64,000 nt of DNA from Dermanyssus gallinae (GCA_003439945.1 QVRM01004868.1:301001-365000); one strand, 5' to 3'; positions 1-17,410 are shown, counted from the first letter of the stretch. Translations and numbers: made by a program. Notes: generated from the sequence alone by a model not told the origin.

Positions 1-81
1 CGCGGCTAGATACGAATCATCGGTCAGCTAGGTGGCTCGATCGATTTCTCCATCAGTTACCTTTGTGACCCCTACCTTTAT

Positions 82-385
82 ACACCTGCTAGACTATAGC
101 CAATATACACCTGCTGGACAGCCTCTATACACCTGCTGGACAGCCTCTATACACCTGCTGGACAGCCTCTATACACCTGCTGGACAGCCTCTATACACCT
201 GCTGGACAGCCTCTATATACTTGCTGGACAGCCTCTATACACCTGCTAGACAGCCTCTATACACCTGCTGGACAGCTTCTATACACCTGCTGGACAGCTT
301 CTATACACCTGCTGGACAGCCTCTATACACCTGCTGGGCAGCCTCTATACACCTGCTGGGCAGCCTCTATCCACCTGCTACTGGT
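82..385. repeat. 22-bp minisatellite, about 13 units
   Basis: Tandem repeat with consensus acacctgctggacagcctct plus 'at'. Units start at 107, 129, 151, 173, 195 and so on every 22 bp to about 371, with point changes in some units (ttgctgg at 217, tgggcagc near 335). A reading frame runs across it because 22 is not a multiple of 3 and no unit carries a stop in that frame. The apparent protein is only the repeat read in three phases and is not a gene. Confidence 0.95.
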
Positions 386-420
386 ATACAGTCGACAGAG
401 CAGGGCACCCTCTGACTGCA

Positions 421-1137
421 CTCAACGTTCAGGCCGAAAGGAACCGAGCTTCTTCAGGCACTTTATAGGCCTACCTGTATGCTGCTCTAAATATATACAG
501 ATATATGCATAGATATTAGCGCATACCATGCGCTATGGTATGGTATGCGGCACGTTATTTCGGAAGGAACCTGAGCACAGCGAGAGAGAGATGGGCGGGC
601 AGATGAAGCGACATAGAGAGAGAGAGAGAGAGAATGCACGTCGACGATTAAAGGATGGGCAATGCTGGTACATGGATGGAGCGCGCGGTCACGCGCTGAA
701 TCCGTAGGCTGGCGGTCTCAGTTGCCTCTGACTCTCGACACTCGACTAAGGTGAGCTGGCCAAAAGACCACGCGAATGCTACTTCAGAAGAGTAAGGGTG
801 GTTGGTGCTAGCAGACGTGGGTATTGAGCGACCTAGGTGAGAATGTAGAAAGTGTTTGTGTGTGTGGCGGTAGTGTATATAGGTAGTGTAGGAAGTAACT
901 CTTTTGTAAGGCTGTTTGATCAGACCTCCTTGGTCCGGCCATCATCTTCTTCGTCGATCGATGATGATTCGACGGCCAGAAGGCCTCCTCGCCAGGTTAC
1001 GACGAAGACGACACAGCCACAGGAAACAGCGAGCACTGTTTCACCATCTTATCCACCAGAGTTAAGCAGGTCACCCTGCAGGGCTCTCTCAAGCTTGATT
1101 GTGTTTGTTGCGGTTGTATTTGCGGCGGTCGCTTTCG
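421..1137. other. no gene seen; GA tract
   Basis: Non-repetitive sequence with a short (GA)n tract at about 617-634 and a small palindromic stretch around 520-550 (accatgcgctatggtatggt). An open frame that starts at 852 continues into the TTG array and shows no recognisable domain. Confidence 0.5.
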
Positions 1138-1207
1138 TGGTCGTCGTCGTTGTTGTTGTTGTTGCTGTTGTTGCTGTTGTTATCGTTGTTGTAGTAGTTG
1201 TTGTTGC

Positions 1208-1238
<31 letters not shown>

Positions 1239-1240
1239 GC

Positions 1241-1295
<55 letters not shown>

Positions 1296-1309
1296 GCTGT
1301 TGTTATTGC

Positions 1310-1349
<40 letters not shown>

Positions 1350-1376
1350 GCTGTTGTTGTTGCTGTTGTTGTTACT
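1138..1376. repeat. long imperfect (TTG)n array
   Basis: About 240 bp of TTG interrupted by CTG, TCG and ATT units. It gives poly-Val, poly-Leu or poly-Cys on the plus strand and poly-Asn on the minus strand, which explains the long open frames here. No splice or coding context supports translation. Confidence 0.95.
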
Positions 1377-2110
1377 GGTATGGTGAGTCGTCGACGCTAA
1401 TGCAGGAATTATCTGACACTGTGCCTGTGCCAGCATGTTTAGCGTGCATCAAAACAGAACGCAACATTTTCTGCTGGCGTCGGGGATCGTCGCTGTGTGC
1501 AACACATAGACTACTACTACTACTACTACTAGTACCCAAGAGTGACCAAAACTGCCACCTGGTCGGCTGGATAAACACGTTCATTTCTTCGGGGCTGCGA
1601 GTACGGTCCCTGTCGTAGCAATGACGGTGACGGCTCCCTCTCCTTGTTGTCTCTGTAACGCCGCATAGACAACTCGAGCACTAGATGTGGGGCACTACTG
1701 AAGATGCGTAGTCTAGTTAGCGCTGCCGCACTAGTATTTAATTAGGTCATATATATATATATAAGGTCATCAGTGTCATCCTAAATAAATAACAGTATTA
1801 AGTTCTACCTGGCTAACAAACGCCATGGTTCTTGGAACATTCTAATATATTACAAAAAAAAATAGATAAAAGACACGTTTTGATAGTAAAATGTTAAAAT
1901 AGTAAAGCACACCGACAAGACTGTCTTACGTCTCCAAAACGTAATTCAGCCCGCAGAACTATAAAATAAAAATTCAATTTGAATTGCCTTATAAAGGCGT
2001 AGCGTAATGATTTTATTTTCTCGTAGAATAGACCTCTAAATATCTAGCTGATCGAATCGTTAAGGTATTTGTAGCAACACCCAATTTAGGTTTTGTCTCG
2101 GAATTTAGGT
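1377..2110. other. no gene seen; short ACT and TA tracts
   Basis: Holds an (ACT)n tract at about 1511-1532 and a (TA)n tract at 1750-1765. The rest is AT-rich unique-looking sequence just before the first LINE relic. Confidence 0.5.
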
Positions 2111-2114
2111 TTAT

Positions 2115-3890
2115 AGGGTTAGACGTGATGTTTTACACCCGTAGCCGCGTTACAAACATGATTTTCTCAAATCAACGCCTTGCAAAAACCGAATTACGTG
2201 GTGCGCGAGCGATCTCAAACTACTCCTCCCGGCAGACTCTCGATGCGAAATTATTTTTGTTGAGGTGTTTGCCTATGGTCAGAGCATGGTTGTGGGGGCA
2301 TTCTACAGGCAGGATTTCTTGTATGCACTAGATGAATTACTCCCAAAAATGAACAGGCTAAACACAATCTGCCTTGGTGATGCGAATATTGACTTATTAG
2401 ATAGGGGCGGGTCATATGTGACTGACCTAAATGACTTACTACACAACGTATCACCGACATATGCATAGATCATATTTACTGCAATGTTTCACCCAAGTCA
2501 ACTGTCGCCTTCGGCGTTCTTACGACCACTTTCTCTGACCATTTCACCATATTTAATAGTCTAAAATCTAAGCCATCGGCAGCCAACGAGTGTCCAAAAT
2601 TCAAACTTAACTATGATCAAATAACCGCCGAACTGTCGTCTATGTGGGACGACCCACAGAGGCTACAAGGCATTTAAATTGTTTAGAGAAATAGTTACGG
2701 CGGTGAAACGTAACAGTACTAAATGCAAGAATACTAGCTCGAGAAACGCAGTTCTGAAAAATTGGGTGACACCGAAATTATATGCTCTTAACAAAGAGAA
2801 GGAACAGGCGTACATAATACACAGAGCTGACCCCACACACGATAACAAATGCAAAACCTATCGTACGCCCAGGAACAGGATGACAGGGCTCTCACGCAAG
2901 TGTAAAATGAAGGCGAACTGCAAAATTGTTAAAGACAGAATTAATATCCGGCGGGGTCCTTGGGCGGTAATCCGACCTGTAATAGGAGGTGTCCAGGAGA
3001 AAAAATGCACCAAACTACTTGTAAACGGAGAACTCATCACTGATGAAACTATGCTAGCTAACATCTCCAACCACTACTACGCGACATCTGTGACCCGTGA
3101 CAGCGAGTGCTCATCGAAGTACGCCATTCCGGATAACTTTCCGACGCATGCCGAACAATTCTGCCTGCAGCCAGTTAACGTTCACAGAATTCACCACCTT
3201 CCACAAAATGTAAAAATATGCTCCACCACCCCCGAATAAATTCCATCACAGGTTCTGCGAGGGGCTGCGGATGCACTCGCATCGCCTCTTGAGTGTATTA
3301 TCAATCTTTCTATCAGAACAGGAGTATACCACAATGCTTTAAAGCTATACGTGTGGTTCAAATTGTTCAAAGGCGGGGATCACCTGCACCGAGACAACTA
3401 CAGACATGCTAACATTCCCGCGCCAACATCAAAGGTATCTGAAAAATGCATTGAACAGTTTAAAGATTTTCTCGAAGGACATAACATCCTACATGATAGG
3501 CAGTACGGTTCTCAACCCAAGATGTCGACGGTTGTGTCTGTAATGGATTTCGTCGAAGAAAAACGGAAACAGATACAGTTAAAGAAGACTGTAGCAGCGG
3601 TATTTATTGACCTTAGAAAGACGTTTGATATAGTAGACTAGACATTATTTTAAAAAACGCTCGACTTATAGGGCGAATTAATTTTTTTACAAGGTGGGTG
3701 CGCTCATTCCTCTCTGAAAGACGCCAAGTTGTCTAAATTGGACAATTCCGTTCTCATATAGAAAATATATCAATTGTAGTGGCTAAAGGGAGCATCAGTG
3801 ATCCGCTCTTATTTAATAGTTTTGTTTACGATATTTTTAGTATTTCAAATCATGCTAAACTAACCTTGTTTGCTGACGACACATTGTCGA
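2115..3890 (+). pseudogene. decayed APE-type LINE polyprotein (endonuclease + reverse transcriptase)
   Basis: Pieces of a non-LTR retrotransposon ORF2 lie in order in shifting frames. At 2265-2468 is the end of an APE-like endonuclease, with VVGAFYRQ followed by CLGDANIDLLD, where Asp and Asn sit as in the usual GDFN motif. At 2679-3239 is the linker before the reverse transcriptase. At 3351-3641 are the first RT motifs: a degraded 'SKV.EK' block, QYGSQP (usual QFGFR), and AVFIDLRKTFDIVD (usual VFLDLSKAFDTVD). At 3779-3890 are GSISDPLLFN and LFADDT, the palm active-site region. Stops and frameshifts separate the pieces, so it is dead. Layout and motifs fit the Jockey/CR1-like group, but the clade is not settled. 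The RT is cut off right after LFADDT, where a different element begins. Confidence 0.8.
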
Positions 3891-3894
3891 CCGA

Positions 3895-4734
3895 TTGTCG
3901 TCTTTATTCGACTCCCCTCCCGTTGAAAGGAATAAGCAGAGCAGTTGGACAGCCCCCTTGCAAGAAAAGCGATTAGCAAGCCTGATCGATAGAGCCCCCA
4001 CCTTGGCTGATAAAGCCAGGCTCCGGGCCGTAAGTAGTGAAGGGGCTGGAGTTTGGTTGCATGCCCTACCCTGTCCACGAATAGGGACTCTTTTGGATGA
4101 CGAGACGACACGTATTAGCACAGGACTGCGGCTTGGTGTCGACCTAGTTGTTCCTCACCGATGTCGTTGTGGTTACCTTGTGGACGCGTTGGCCCATCAT
4201 GGCTTGTCATGCGCCTTAAGCGCAGGCCGAAGAGCACGCCACTCGGCTCTAAATGATACTTTCAGTCGAGCATTGAGGTCTGCTGGCTTTCCGTGTATAC
4301 TAGAACCTCCGGGCCTATCCAGAGACGACGGAAAAAGGCCTGACGGCCTTACTTTAACCCCCTTTGAGCGTGGCCGCATGCTTGTGTGGGACGCAACTGT
4401 AACCGACTCATTAGCCCCTTCGATGGTCGGTGCAGGGGCGGATCAGGCAGGTCATGCGTCCAGGTTAGCAGAGGCTAACAAATGTAGAAAATACTCTGGC
4501 GTTGGCTATCCGCACCAATTTTGTCCGTTGGCTTTTGAAACAATGGGAGGCCCAGGACCGCTTACACTGAAGTTGATCCAGCGCGTGGGCAGAAGCCTTA
4601 ACCTTTCCACGGGAGACTCGAGAGCATCGGAGTTTTTGCGTCAGAGACTGTCTCTCGACATTCAACGAGGAAACGCAGCATCTGTTCAGGGCACTTTGTC
4701 GAACTGGGCTAACCCTGGGTTAGAGAACCCGTGA
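3895..4734 (+). pseudogene. 5'-truncated LINE tail: CCHC knuckle and restriction-like endonuclease domain
   Basis: One open frame of 279 codons, longest of the LINE relics. Near residues 90-110 is a zinc-knuckle-like block, CRCGYLVDALAHHGLSC. After it come KRPDG, then MLVWDATVTD about 17 residues on, then AEANKCRKY. The RPD ... D ... K order is that of the PD-(D/E)XK restriction-like endonuclease found downstream of a CCHC motif in R2/NeSL-type LINEs. That assignment is inference from motif order. The frame has no reverse transcriptase of its own, and upstream the frame is that of a different LINE, so this is probably a 5'-truncated insertion into the older LINE at about 3890. It ends with a TGA at 4732. 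A related relic lies at 49432-49850 on the other strand. Confidence 0.7.
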
Positions 4735-4841
4735 CTACACGTTCGCGCGGAGACAATTGTTCACTCCAAAGTGCTAACATAAAAAAGTTTAACTTTATTG
4801 TTATTATAGTACAGTTGATTACGCTAAATAAATGGTTTATT

Positions 4842-4897
<56 letters not shown>

Positions 4898-5282
4898 CTT
4901 AGAAAGAACCAGGTCGATATTACAAAGAAGAGATTGTCCTATTGGAAGGCAAATACTCGGTAGGTATTGGAGAATACATAGATTATATGGATGTATAGGT
5001 AATATTTATAGGTAACATTTTTTTGAATAAAGCGTATTAATAATAATAATATATATGCTGCCGCTTTAAGCGCCCCTGAAACAAAACGATAACTTGTGTA
5101 TTTAGGTGTACAGACCGGGCGAAATATAAATAAAACATCAAAGGGGTATATATACGTTTCAAAGAAACCGGAAACTTGTGTGCACTGTGTGGACGGAATC
5201 GACGGTGAGTGCTAGCACACGCTCCTGAATCCAAGGGATTCGAGCAGGCAAAGACAACCGCCATAGCTCTACTAATATTGAA
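4735..5282. other. LINE 3' flank, (TA)n array, no gene
   Basis: The first 100 bases are an AT-rich 3' flank with AATAAA-like sequence (aaataaatgg at 4827). A (TA)n array follows at about 4843-4894. From 4895 to 5282 I see no recognised feature apart from a short (AAT)n at about 5039-5052. Confidence 0.5.
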
Positions 5283-5552
5283 ATGAGCCGAAGAAGGAAA
5301 ACGAGGAGTCGGAACACAAGACCGCCGAGAAGTAACATGAGGATGCTTGTGGAGTACATCTATAGCAAAGCATCAGCATGCAAGCTGGGCGAGGGAATAG
5401 CAACTGCGGTGATGAAAAAGAATGCCGAGCTTGACAGATACAGACGAGAACAGATAGCGCTTACGACATCAGCAGATGACGGGGCTTATAATCAAACGGG
5501 TTCGCAAGTGCTGGGACAAGCACGTCGAACCGGTGGGGGAACCCGTGAGTGA
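5283..5552 (+). CDS. unrecognised 89-codon ORF beside LINE fragments
   Basis: Starts ATG AGC CGA and ends TGA. The N-terminus is very basic (RRRKTRSRNTRPPRSN), followed by a charged segment. No domain recognised. It lies 200 bp upstream of a LINE fragment and could be a leftover of that element's 5' region, but it is outside the 16-bp direct repeats that appear to bound the insertion. It may equally be chance. Confidence 0.2.
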   Translation: MSRRRKTRSRNTRPPRSNMRMLVEYIYSKASACKLGEGIATAVMKKNAELDRYRREQIALTTSADDGAYNQTGSQVLGQARRTGGGTRE

Positions 5553-5597
5553 CCTTGGCCGCAGGATTCTTTAGGCGCTCGCCCTTTCTCCTAATGG

Positions 5598-5620
5598 TCC
5601 ATAGTACTGTTCTATGGACA
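5598..5620. other. 8-bp perfect hairpin
   Basis: gtccatag and ctatggac are exact reverse complements with a 7-base loop. Function unknown. Confidence 0.5.
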
Positions 5621-5628
5621 TCTGGAAC

Positions 5629-5644
5629 ATTAGAGAGTGAAGCT
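5629..5644 (+). repeat. 16-bp direct repeat, left (candidate target-site duplication)
   Basis: attagagagtgaagct is repeated exactly at 7471-7486. Bases immediately outside differ. The two copies bracket the two CCHC LINE fragments, as a target-site duplication would. Confidence 0.55.
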
Positions 5645-5760
5645 CTCAGTAAAAACAGGTCTAATACTGTTTAACCTGAAGGTGGCTTCGGTGGCGTCTT
5701 ATGGTATCACATTAATTTGGAAAGAGTAGTGTAATAGCAAGTTTCTTTGAGGAGGACACC

Positions 5761-6786
5761 TTGTTGGTAGACGGTGAGCAGGGTGTATTAGAGATTAAGC
5801 AAAATGTGGGAACTCCGCAAGGAGACCCGCTAAGCTGCGTCTCGTTTACACTTCTCCTTGCTGACCTCGTCGGTTACGTCCGACAGGAGTACCAAAAAGC
5901 CGTAGTGGTAATGTATGCAGATGATATCGTGGTCGCTCATCGCGATTTAGGTGCCATCAAGCGCATTACCTCTATGATAGAGGCGTTCCTTGTCTCGAAG
6001 GGACTTGAGATAAACACCAGGAAGACCAAAGCCATGAAATTCAGGCGTGGAGGTCGATTGGCTGCCAGAGACGTTATACGTTGCTGCGGCCAACCATTGG
6101 AGTTTGTTAACTCTTTCCAGTATCTTGGCCTTCGGGTTCATTATACGGGAACGACGTTCACAGCGCATGTAAACGAAACAGTACGGAAGGCACTTGTCTC
6201 TCTTTACGGGGAAGTAGGCAATGTCCGAAGACTGTCCGTTCTCTCAGCAGTGAGGCTCTTCATGCTTAAGATTGTTCCGGGGCTGATGTACGGTCTTGAC
6301 AGGGTGTGGAAACACCTCACGCTGGCGAATTTTAACCAGCTCGAAAGGTGTTTTTCATTATATATGAAGCGAGTGCTCTGCTTGCCTATCCGAGCGAGGA
6401 GCCGCTTTGTGTATCTCATGTCAGGCTGTCCACCAGCTGCTGAAACAATCCGACTAAGGCTGAAGATGCCGCGTACAGTACCTTACGAATGTTTTATTTC
6501 GGAGTGGGAAGCTAAAGTCGAACAGGCCAGACGGGAGGTCGGTGGTTTGGACGTTTTCAATGCCTTGCACCTTTGGTCTGGTCCTGCATGTGACAATCGC
6601 CACGTATACACCAGGTACATAGTGCATGGTTATCACTACCTGGTATGTTCAAACGCAACCTTTCACGAGGAGTACGAGTTGTGCACCTGCCGGTTCTGCC
6701 TGCAGAGGTGTGCCAAGTACCATGCCGTGGAATGCACAGCGCTGGACCGAAAAATCGCTGCACTACTTCTCTCGTCGGAAGCGTGA
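5761..6786 (+). pseudogene. 5'-truncated LINE: reverse transcriptase palm to CCHC tail (copy 1)
   Basis: Open for 341 codons with no natural start; the first in-frame residues are already inside the reverse transcriptase. Near residue 18 is GTPQGDPLS and near residue 50 is MYADDIVV, the YxDD catalytic motif. The thumb and connection region follow, with WKHL near residue 183 and MKRVLCLP about 20 residues later. The end holds the cysteine/histidine block CTCRFCLQRCAKYHAVEC, then a stop at 6784. Unlike the element at 3895, no endonuclease domain follows the knuckle. The 5' RT motifs are missing, so the copy cannot be autonomous, although what is left is uninterrupted and so probably young. The 3' flank has AATAAA at about 6847. 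Confidence 0.8.
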
Positions 6787-6867
6787 AGAAGATAGAGCTT
6801 CATGAGGAAACATTTTTGAAATGTATATTATACTCAATTTGAGTGAAATAAACATAATTGTAATTGT

Positions 6868-7333
6868 ATTAATTTGGAAACACCTATCCGGTCAGCTTAG
6901 CGCTCTCGACACGGTGAAGGCAACGTTCCTTAAGAGAGTTTTGGGCCTCCCTAGAAATGCACAAAACAGGCTAACTTATAGTCTGTCCAGGACCACGCCG
7001 TTCATCGAGGATCTGATAAACCGTTTTCAACTTCCGACCACCGCGTCACTGCGAGAGTCCCGTAGGCGCTTCGAGCAGAAGATGAGGGAAGTGCCAGAAG
7101 CTTTCTACAAAACACTGGCAATGTTGGACAATACATGGATGAAAGCGCTCTTCGAGCAACGACACGTTCTCACCCGCTACTCCGTCCATGGGTTCCACCA
7201 CAAACTATGCCACCGCACTGGATTCCATAACCCTTTCAATGAGTGTTGCTGCAAATTTTGCGGCCTTGTCTGCACCAAATATCATCATGAAACATGTCGG
7301 TCAGCGCCAGCTATCTGGGCGTTATGTCGCTGA
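6868..7333 (+). pseudogene. 5'-truncated LINE tail (copy 2), head-to-tail with copy 1
   Basis: Homologous to the last third of copy 1. It begins at the same WKHL motif (copy 1 near residue 183), then has FLKRVLGLP against MKRVLCLP, RHVLTRYSVHGFHHKLC against RHVYTRYIVHGYHYLVC, and ends with CCCKFCGLVCTKYHHETC. The shared architecture with clear sequence divergence shows that this is another member of the same family rather than a recent duplication. It follows copy 1 by about 80 bp in the same orientation. A poly-A-like tail (aataataaataaatt) lies at about 7458-7473. Confidence 0.75.
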
Positions 7334-7470
7334 CATCTTTCGGAGATGCATATACAACATATTCTATATATGTCCAAGGTCAACGGAAACGAATGCCGTT
7401 TCCAAGATTTAATGAATACGTGTAATGTAATGTAGTCAACAATACCGAAAGGTGATGTAATAATAAATAA

Positions 7471-7486
7471 ATTAGAGAGTGAAGCT
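7471..7486 (+). repeat. 16-bp direct repeat, right
   Basis: Exact second copy of attagagagtgaagct (first at 5629-5644), directly after the A-rich tail of LINE copy 2. Confidence 0.55.
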
Positions 7487-7600
7487 TAAGGGGGGAAGGT
7501 GCGTTTAGTGGAGGGGGGTCTTGGTGGACCGAGATTCAACCACGAAGGTCGAGTCCCACACAGCTCGAGAGGGGGAACACCTCCTACTCGTAGCGACAGT

Positions 7601-7653
<53 letters not shown>

Positions 7654-8240
7654 CTACATTATTGTTGTTCCAAAAGAAGACTGAAGAACTAGATCGCCCT
7701 AGCAGAACCCCTTAGGACTGAGGATGACGCAAGCCTAGCGATTGCTCTTCCGAAGCGCACTCGAATTACTAAGCAGGATCGTAGCTTTATAGATGTGTTT
7801 TTCACAATGAGCGCCTGAAGATAATTAAGATGTAGGTGGACTTTATATATCGTGTCCTTCAACCTTTGAGAGTGCATAACTTTTGAGATTCGTCAACAGA
7901 AGGGCGCTGTGTCATCAGTGAAGTGCGCATCTTTATGTAAGCTGTTCTAGCCGCGAAAATAAAGGAATGAAAGGCCATTCACACATTTGCCACAATGAAG
8001 TGTCTAATAATGAACAACATTACTTCAATCTCAAGAACAGATATGTTTACAATAGAAGAACGGAAAATATCACATAACAACTTAATTTACATGTAAAATG
8101 AGAAGGCGGGAGAGCTCATTAATCATTAGTAAGAGATTGTAAAAATGTGATCGATTAAATAAACACGCGTCCTACAGTTAATTATTGTTTTTGTAGCCCA
8201 TAAACGTTCAACACATTTGAGCACACCTAATATACATGCG

Positions 8241-8298
<58 letters not shown>

Positions 8299-8681
8299 GC
8301 ATATTATGCGTGTGTGCATTCCTCTAGAAATTAATTCAGATGACAGCTCTTGCATTAGCTACGGCCACATAAAGGCTACTTAAGTGTTGCATTCACTGGG
8401 TTGAACAGTTAACCTTAACTGATAGGGTTTAAACGTTGGCCAAGTTAGTAGACAACTAACTCTCGGCATACTCGACAACGTACACATGCATGCACTCACC
8501 AAACGAAGCTGGAGTTGCTTAGCATCTTTAGTGCTTTAGTATATCCACGCCGACCTTCCTTCGGCCTGAACGATAACAGACAATTGCTTGTCGAACATAG
8601 ACACTACTACTACTACTACTACAAATGAGGATGCCGAAATAAATATAACGTCTCTCACTTTATTTCACGAGTCAACAACAA

Positions 8682-8720
<39 letters not shown>

Positions 8721-9886
8721 GCACTCTCTTTTGCTCTCTCTCAGTCGTACACACACTCTCTTCTTGTCTGCCATCGTACTTGGTTGTGAAAAATGTACAT
8801 GAGCACATTTACTCGACTACACTACTATTTACATTAATACTTTTGTACGCAATCACAGCGGTAGCTTGAATGTAATATGTTTCGCGCATAATCTTCGCGA
8901 TTCGCCGTGGTCTAGCCACTATGATCTATGATGGCCACCACCACATCATCACTATTATGCGCTGCTGGCTAACTACTGGCTGGCCTAAACTGTGCGAGAA
9001 CGAGTCACGCTGAGATGTGATCGTTGCCGTCATCAGTCAGGCAGTTCCCGATGGTTCGGCGATGGTAACCTTTGGTAACCTTGCAGTGCGGTGGTCCCGT
9101 CAAAAAAGTAAGGCAGCCGATTGCCTGCCTTACCTTTTAGAAGCAGTCGTTGTTGTTGCTGCTGCTGCCGCCACTGCCGATGTTTATGCTGTCGTTTCGG
9201 TTTAATTGGTAGCTCGCCTAGCGCACGCCATTGATCAATCTACAACCAATGGTTACTCTCGGCTATCTTCTGCTAGCCGTTTACTAGTTACATCACTTGT
9301 CACTAATTAATAATCACATAATCACGTTATGACGATTGCAATGATCATGGTCATGATGGCATGGCACAGAAGCAGAACAACGGTGTCAGGTCGGTGCCTT
9401 TTCTACGATATAAGTAGTGTAAGTTAGTACAATCTACGCCAGCCTGCTGTTGTCGTAGGGGGGGGAGATGATACAATAAAATTATTGGTAAAAACAACAA
9501 CAATAACGTTACAGGTAATCACTAGAGTTGTAGGAACGACAGACACTTAGACATTAAAAAAAAACACGTAGAGGTAACTAACACTCTAAAAGGACAATCA
9601 GACGAGAGTCACTAATAAGCCATTAGCTTGTGTAGTCTTTTCTTCCACCGCCGCTTGCATAGTAAATTCATAAATACGAAACTCATTGCGAGATAGGTGA
9701 CGCGCAAAGCGGTGTCAAACGTGTTCATCTGGCGCTCACCAAAGTGAGTCCGTCGATACTCTTGCTCAACAGCAACAACAGCAAGTGTTGCTGACTATAA
9801 AAAATGATTCCCTAGCTTGGATCATCCTAGAAATTAGGGGGACAGACACGTGTGTAGCCTTCACACCTTTGATACTGGCTTAAACG

Positions 9887-9966
<80 letters not shown>

Positions 9967-10328
9967 TTATATATATATATATCTAAGTATATATACATAT
10001 ATATACTGTTTGTCTAAATGAAACATGCCCACTGTTTGTGGTTGTCGGGTGTCGAACTGGCGGGCCGATCGCGGACTTGCAATAACACCAAGTTGCCTAC
10101 TGCTACTACAGGTGGCAAATGGAGCAGGCAAAGTACGAACACCGTGTATATATATATATTTAAAAAATACATCTATATATATATATATGAAAAAAATTAT
10201 ACATTAGATTTAGTGGATAAAATAGCTTTGGCACAGCGTCTGGAATTGTACCCAGGTGCAATGCAAGCCCGCCGTTGCCGCCACGGGGAACGCTTCTACT
10301 TGAGGTTGAAGGCGACCAATAGCATGAA

Positions 10329-10365
<37 letters not shown>

Positions 10366-10594
10366 ATTCTATTAATTATGGTTGGTCATGTCTTTGTTCT
10401 CTCTATCTCTCTACTTGAGCTTCGTGCTCTGTTTTATGCGTTTGTCTTTCTCTTGGCCGCGTCTTTGGCTCCGGCTTTGTACTCAAATAAGTCCCTGTAA
10501 TAAGCGTAAGCCACCGCTGGCCACAGGTCTGACTGCTGTACCCTGTATACTCCCCTTTTTGACACGTTAGCTGCGGTAGTAAAACGCATGTGAC

Positions 10595-10628
<34 letters not shown>

Positions 10629-11550
10629 CCCAGAGCGGCGACCACACGGACTTAACTGGTAGAGATTAACTAAATTGATGGTATTTTGCCGCTCAGAATA
10701 AGCGTCGGGATAGACAACTTCCGACAGTCATGTCTGTCGTCGGATCCGTTTGTAGCCTATCACGAATGATGAGTTCGTAGTGTGACTGTACAACAGATCG
10801 GATAAATAGAATGAATAAACAAATGAGAATCACCACCATCAGTCACCAAAGTCCAAAGACCGTTCCGCGCCAGAGGTTTGTGGCCTGTAGAGTGGCCCGT
10901 GTCGGTTCTTTCGTCTTGTGTCGTCTTACATGAACCGTTCGTCGTCACCATCATCACACTGATTATCAATCACGTTCTATACGACTTCATCTGTGTCGCA
11001 TAGCTAACGAAAACTCAGTCAGACTTGAACAGATGCGCCTTCGACATACATACATACGTACATACATACAACACTCGTATCAATCAATATGTGCCGCCTA
11101 CGCTACCTATATCATACACTTGGCTATGCGCACTTTGGCGACCGGTTGGCTGGCGTTGATTTCGTAGAGTGCCGTAGTTTTTGTATTGCTTCAATCGGTC
11201 GCAGCAGCTCGCCAGCACTTCCTTGCCGGCGGGCGACTTCCTCTGCGTCGTGCTGCGTACGAGACTTACGCAGGCGTGGCCTTACTCGTGACGTGACAGC
11301 GTTCCAAAAAGGCTCCGCGTCCTCCTACCTACAATACGAAGTGGTCACGCCGTAGCAGTAGGCACATCGACGATGTCAGACGCATTACGAACATTAGACA
11401 TATTACGAACGACGACGCCAAATGGTAGGCGTTACTTGGAGAAACGGGTAGGTGTGAATAGCCCAGCCCCTAAGGCGACGGCGGGGCGTGGTAGCAGATA
11501 CGTCGTCACGTCACAGAGAGCAGCCTATTTCGCCACCACGAACTCTGGCC
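7487..11550. other. no gene seen; TA, TC and GT-like simple repeats
   Basis: (TA)n arrays at about 7604-7650, 8245-8294, 9888-9985, 10331-10362 and 10597-10626; a (CT)n tract at about 8687-8720; (ACT)n at 8600-8622; (CATA)n at about 11047-11070. Open frames here are either simple-sequence read-through (YIYI, SLSL) or lack any domain. This is the region 3' of the kinase gene; no clear minus-strand polyadenylation signal was found within the first 500 bp after its stop. Confidence 0.5.
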
Positions 11551-16714
<5,164 letters not shown>

Positions 16715-17145
16715 CGTATTGATGCGATCTAAGGTGAGTTAGGCAGATCGTTTTGGAGAACCATACGAATATAAGGAACAATACAGCAGCAATGGTAGCA
16801 GAAATAGGGAGAAACTGCTGAAGGCGGTCACGGCATAAATCGTAGATGTCGCGCTGAGATGTCAAGCGAGCATCGAAATAATACAAACAATCAAAGTCTT
16901 CGTGCTTACACGTAACACGACTTTCGTTACGTATATTTTCGTGCGCGCGCGCTCTCTCTCTCTTGGTCTACAATCTGCTCGAAGCAACGAATTCCACCGC
17001 CAGATCAAAGCGACCGAAACACTTGTCAGCTTGCCCGGAATTGGCCAAATGTCACTGCGATTCTACATTGTAGCCTGTTAGCGTTAACACGCATAGGTTC
17101 TCCCGGTCAAACTGATCTGCTGATTTGTTGCTTTGTATATATATA

Positions 17146-17202
<57 letters not shown>

Positions 17203-17410
17203 GTGTGTAGAAGTATTGATCTATAGAGAGTGTTTATGTGTGTTTTAACGAGACGTGCAACGTGCACGTGGCTCAGACATCGCCCTCGCACGGCACCTCT
17301 GGGCGAGGCGGGTGAGATAATAGGTGTGGTGAGTCCATCATCTGTCTCCTCATCATCATATACGTCAAATTGACCTATAAAGTGACGTAGAGCGTACTCG
17401 GCGAGCGACA
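16715..17410. other. upstream flank of SGK3-like gene, no gene
   Basis: Contains a short CG/CT tract at about 16943-16962 and a (TA)n array at 17148-17200. A 5' untranslated exon and promoter of the kinase gene are expected on the minus strand upstream of 16714, but I cannot fix their position. Confidence 0.4.

Noticed and set aside
82..385. CRISPR-like array
   Set aside because: The repeats are contiguous with no unique spacers and the genome is eukaryotic; it is a minisatellite.
852..1436. Long poly-Val, poly-Leu and poly-Asn frames
   Set aside because: They are the TTG array read in different frames; no domain, start context or splicing evidence.
7515..7585. tRNA-like or SINE head (aggtcgagtcccac)
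   Set aside because: Only a loose B-box match, no A-box at the right distance, and no similarity to the SINE copies at 36.5 and 58.9 kb.
10018..10500. 160-codon frame
   Set aside because: It crosses three TA arrays (YIYI stretches) and has no recognisable protein part.
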